A DNA stretch of 64,000 nucleotides from Opitutus terrae PB90-1 (GTDB taxonomy: Bacteria > Verrucomicrobiota > Verrucomicrobiia > Opitutales > Opitutaceae): contig NC_010571.1 of NCBI RefSeq assembly GCF_000019965.1, positions 2,489,001 through 2,553,000 of the forward strand. The letters run 5' to 3'. Shown one piece after another: positions 63,601 through 64,000 of this stretch. The notes beneath the pieces are model-generated. The model made no database searches, was not told the DNA's origin, and saw nothing but the letters and a program-made list of their open reading frames with translations. Within the stretch, counting starts at the first letter, position 1, and every line of letters starts with the position of its first letter. Position numbers and translations under genes: made by a program.

Positions 63601-64000
63601 GCCCGCGTGATCGCCGCCTGGCGTACCTGGCAGCGCAGCGTGGATCCGCGCTTCTACGCGGCGTGGCAGATCAACCTGAACGACAACACCCGGGACATCA
63701 CCTCGACCAATCCCAACGGGTTCAGCGTCACGGAAGACAGCATTTCGAAAGGCTACGAGTTCGAATTCAGCGCGCTGCCGACCAAAAATTGGCGTGTGAC
63801 GCTGAACGCGACCAAGACCGAGGCAGTCCGCACCAACATCGGCGGCACGAACCTGACCGGTTTCATCAACGCTTATGAGACGGCGCTGCGGACGACGCCC
63901 GCTGGCGACCTGCGCATCTGGTGGGGTGGCGCGGGCAACGAGACGGCGTTGTTCCAATGGAACAACAATGTCGGCTCCGAGTACGCCCAGCGCCGCCTGC
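60673..64000 (+). CDS. TonB-dependent outer-membrane receptor, 5' part
   Basis: The frame is open from ATG 60673 to the right edge (1109 codons), so the C-terminus is missing. A signal peptide (~1-26, IPLAAVAAMMAATASWGQ) precedes the mature region with VIVLSPFEVSAEAQSGYAA, typical of Opitutaceae receptors. The plug domain follows: NAVSVITSQFLQDVGATN, TRVRGLTSADNTRDFFITD, and VDRVDMQRGANSILFGQGSP with AGIINTASK. The rest alternates aromatic-rich strands and loops, as in a 22-strand barrel, and is longer than classic siderophore receptors. Such receptors in this group probably take up glycans or oligosaccharides. The LacI regulator gene diverges from it, which fits a sugar-responsive uptake locus. 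Confidence 0.92.
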   Translation, partial: MNGYQAVRIPLAAVAAMMAATASWGQVAPGATPESPPDDEVIVLSPFEVSAEAQSGYAAATTLAGNRLNTDLRDIGNAVSVITSQFLQDVGATNNETLLQYTTGTEVGAAYGNFAGLGDGANLDESGGGGTATRFINPSSNTRVRGLTSADNTRDFFITDIPWEGYNVDRVDMQRGANSILFGQGSPAGIINTASKQAGFKDSNQVTARYGSFGSTRGTIDINRVLIKGELAIRFSALYNDEKFKQEPAFSRDRRLYGALRWEPAFLKRGGARTILKANYEVGNVRSNRPRVVPPIDNITPWFYTGTYAGRNATNADTTYAGLNRETFIPSQLQDDNTGRPNHGQMRATWNFAPVSGNPNPYFQPWLGNFGQQFGGPLAFFDATSNAPASYRVYEPTFNFGLNSAGAIDRSVGGMPYQRPTSIAPYDQFARQARLPFYEFGIYKQRSLTDATVFDFYNNLLDGPNKREWQDFRHYTISLAQTFFDDRLGFDISYNKEDYKNGQLSLLSAGRQAIYIDINRVYGDGTPAGRDGEPFADGTPNPNVGRAFVSDDGQGGNNSYHSTWENARLTAFATHDFTRGGNRNWVTRALGQHTLTALLGKDRQTTDNRGWIQYATDDVYREFVNLPDVNAKFNNGAFVPSTVIYLGPSLISRNSASGAFLPRPQNISTPRSGTVRTFDSHWNRSTVPGNANYVDPAAAWNNEYYTPNNLRDGTPVGAYVSTQSENPGNYVGWRDVPMRLYQSEQGYRDYLTTAARLTKSTVSSKVAVWQAKFWDNALVGTYGVRKDVAKSWQHSQDLNSASSDRYGHLNLGSDVYRLNDDYDTRLDITSRSWSAVAHLTQFIGDRSPVRVSLYYSKSENFQPAANRVDVYGVAIGAPSGETTDKGILLETRDGKYSFKINKYETKSLNQTSTSLTNTWFIGASQVWSGNWVNIFEYDIRDGNNITGRDANPSPTNTRYNYGQAPGETLEDAQAREARVIAAWRTWQRSVDPRFYAAWQINLNDNTRDITSTNPNGFSVTEDSISKGYEFEFSALPTKNWRVTLNATKTEAVRTNIGGTNLTGFINAYETALRTTPAGDLRIWWGGAGNETALFQWNNNVGSEYAQRRL

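Noticed and set aside
1-64000. CRISPR array, prophage or rRNA operon
   Set aside because: No regularly spaced direct repeats, phage structural genes or rRNA sequences were seen.

Overview
The window looks like chromosomal DNA of a high-GC verrucomicrobium of the Opitutaceae type (Opitutus or a close relative). The evidence is the style of the outer-membrane receptor at the right edge (mature N-terminus with the phrase VIVLSPFEVSAEAQSGYAA), the LacI regulator paired with that receptor, the sigma factor/VWA pair, the Tat-exported Gfo/Idh/MocA oxidoreductase, and the many small intergenic palindromes. The species call is an inference from protein style, not a database match.

Region 1 (1-39847) is one assembly line of seven same-strand genes for a hybrid nonribosomal peptide/polyketide. 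The first gene is cut by the left edge. Genes 1-6 overlap by 4-8 bases and gene 7 follows after 12 bases, so they read as one translationally coupled operon. Module order and pocket codes read by eye are: ...Thr | Val-like, N-methyl (Dab-like pocket), Thr | malonate with C-methylation and full reduction | Thr | hydrophobic/aromatic | D-(Val-like), Orn/Dab | Ile-like with an inserted methyltransferase, then thioesterase. Two adenylation domains are interrupted by methyltransferases, at two different places (a8-a9 and a2-a3). The PKS module has the order KS-AT-cMT-KR-DH-ER-T. Two Thr adenylation domains are almost identical over 1420 bases. An EctB-type diaminobutyrate aminotransferase (39982-41271) follows without ectA or ectC and probably supplies Dab.

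Region 2 (41272-47269) holds small housekeeping genes: a REP-associated tyrosine transposase flanked by REP palindromes, phosphatidylserine decarboxylase, a two-domain rhodanese, SufE, tRNA-Leu(UAG), glyoxalase I, an OGG1-like DNA glycosylase and a small secreted protein. Several intergenic palindromes and A/T-rich repeat fragments lie here, two of them inside coding sequences of regions 2 and 3.

Region 3 (47270-53228) is a minus-strand set: a heterodimeric ABC exporter pair followed by an orphan peptide-binding lipoprotein. The leader of the exporter contains a possible 18-codon peptide, alternative hairpins and an intrinsic terminator just before the first gene, an arrangement that suggests transcription attenuation.

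Region 4 (53229-64000) has an ECF sigma factor with a downstream anti-sigma/VWA fusion, a tiny secreted cysteine-rich peptide, a Tat-exported oxidoreductase, a membrane-anchored coiled-coil protein, a LacI regulator, and a TonB-dependent receptor that runs off the right edge. An 849-base gap between regulator and receptor carries three copies of one 12-mer, which are candidate operators.
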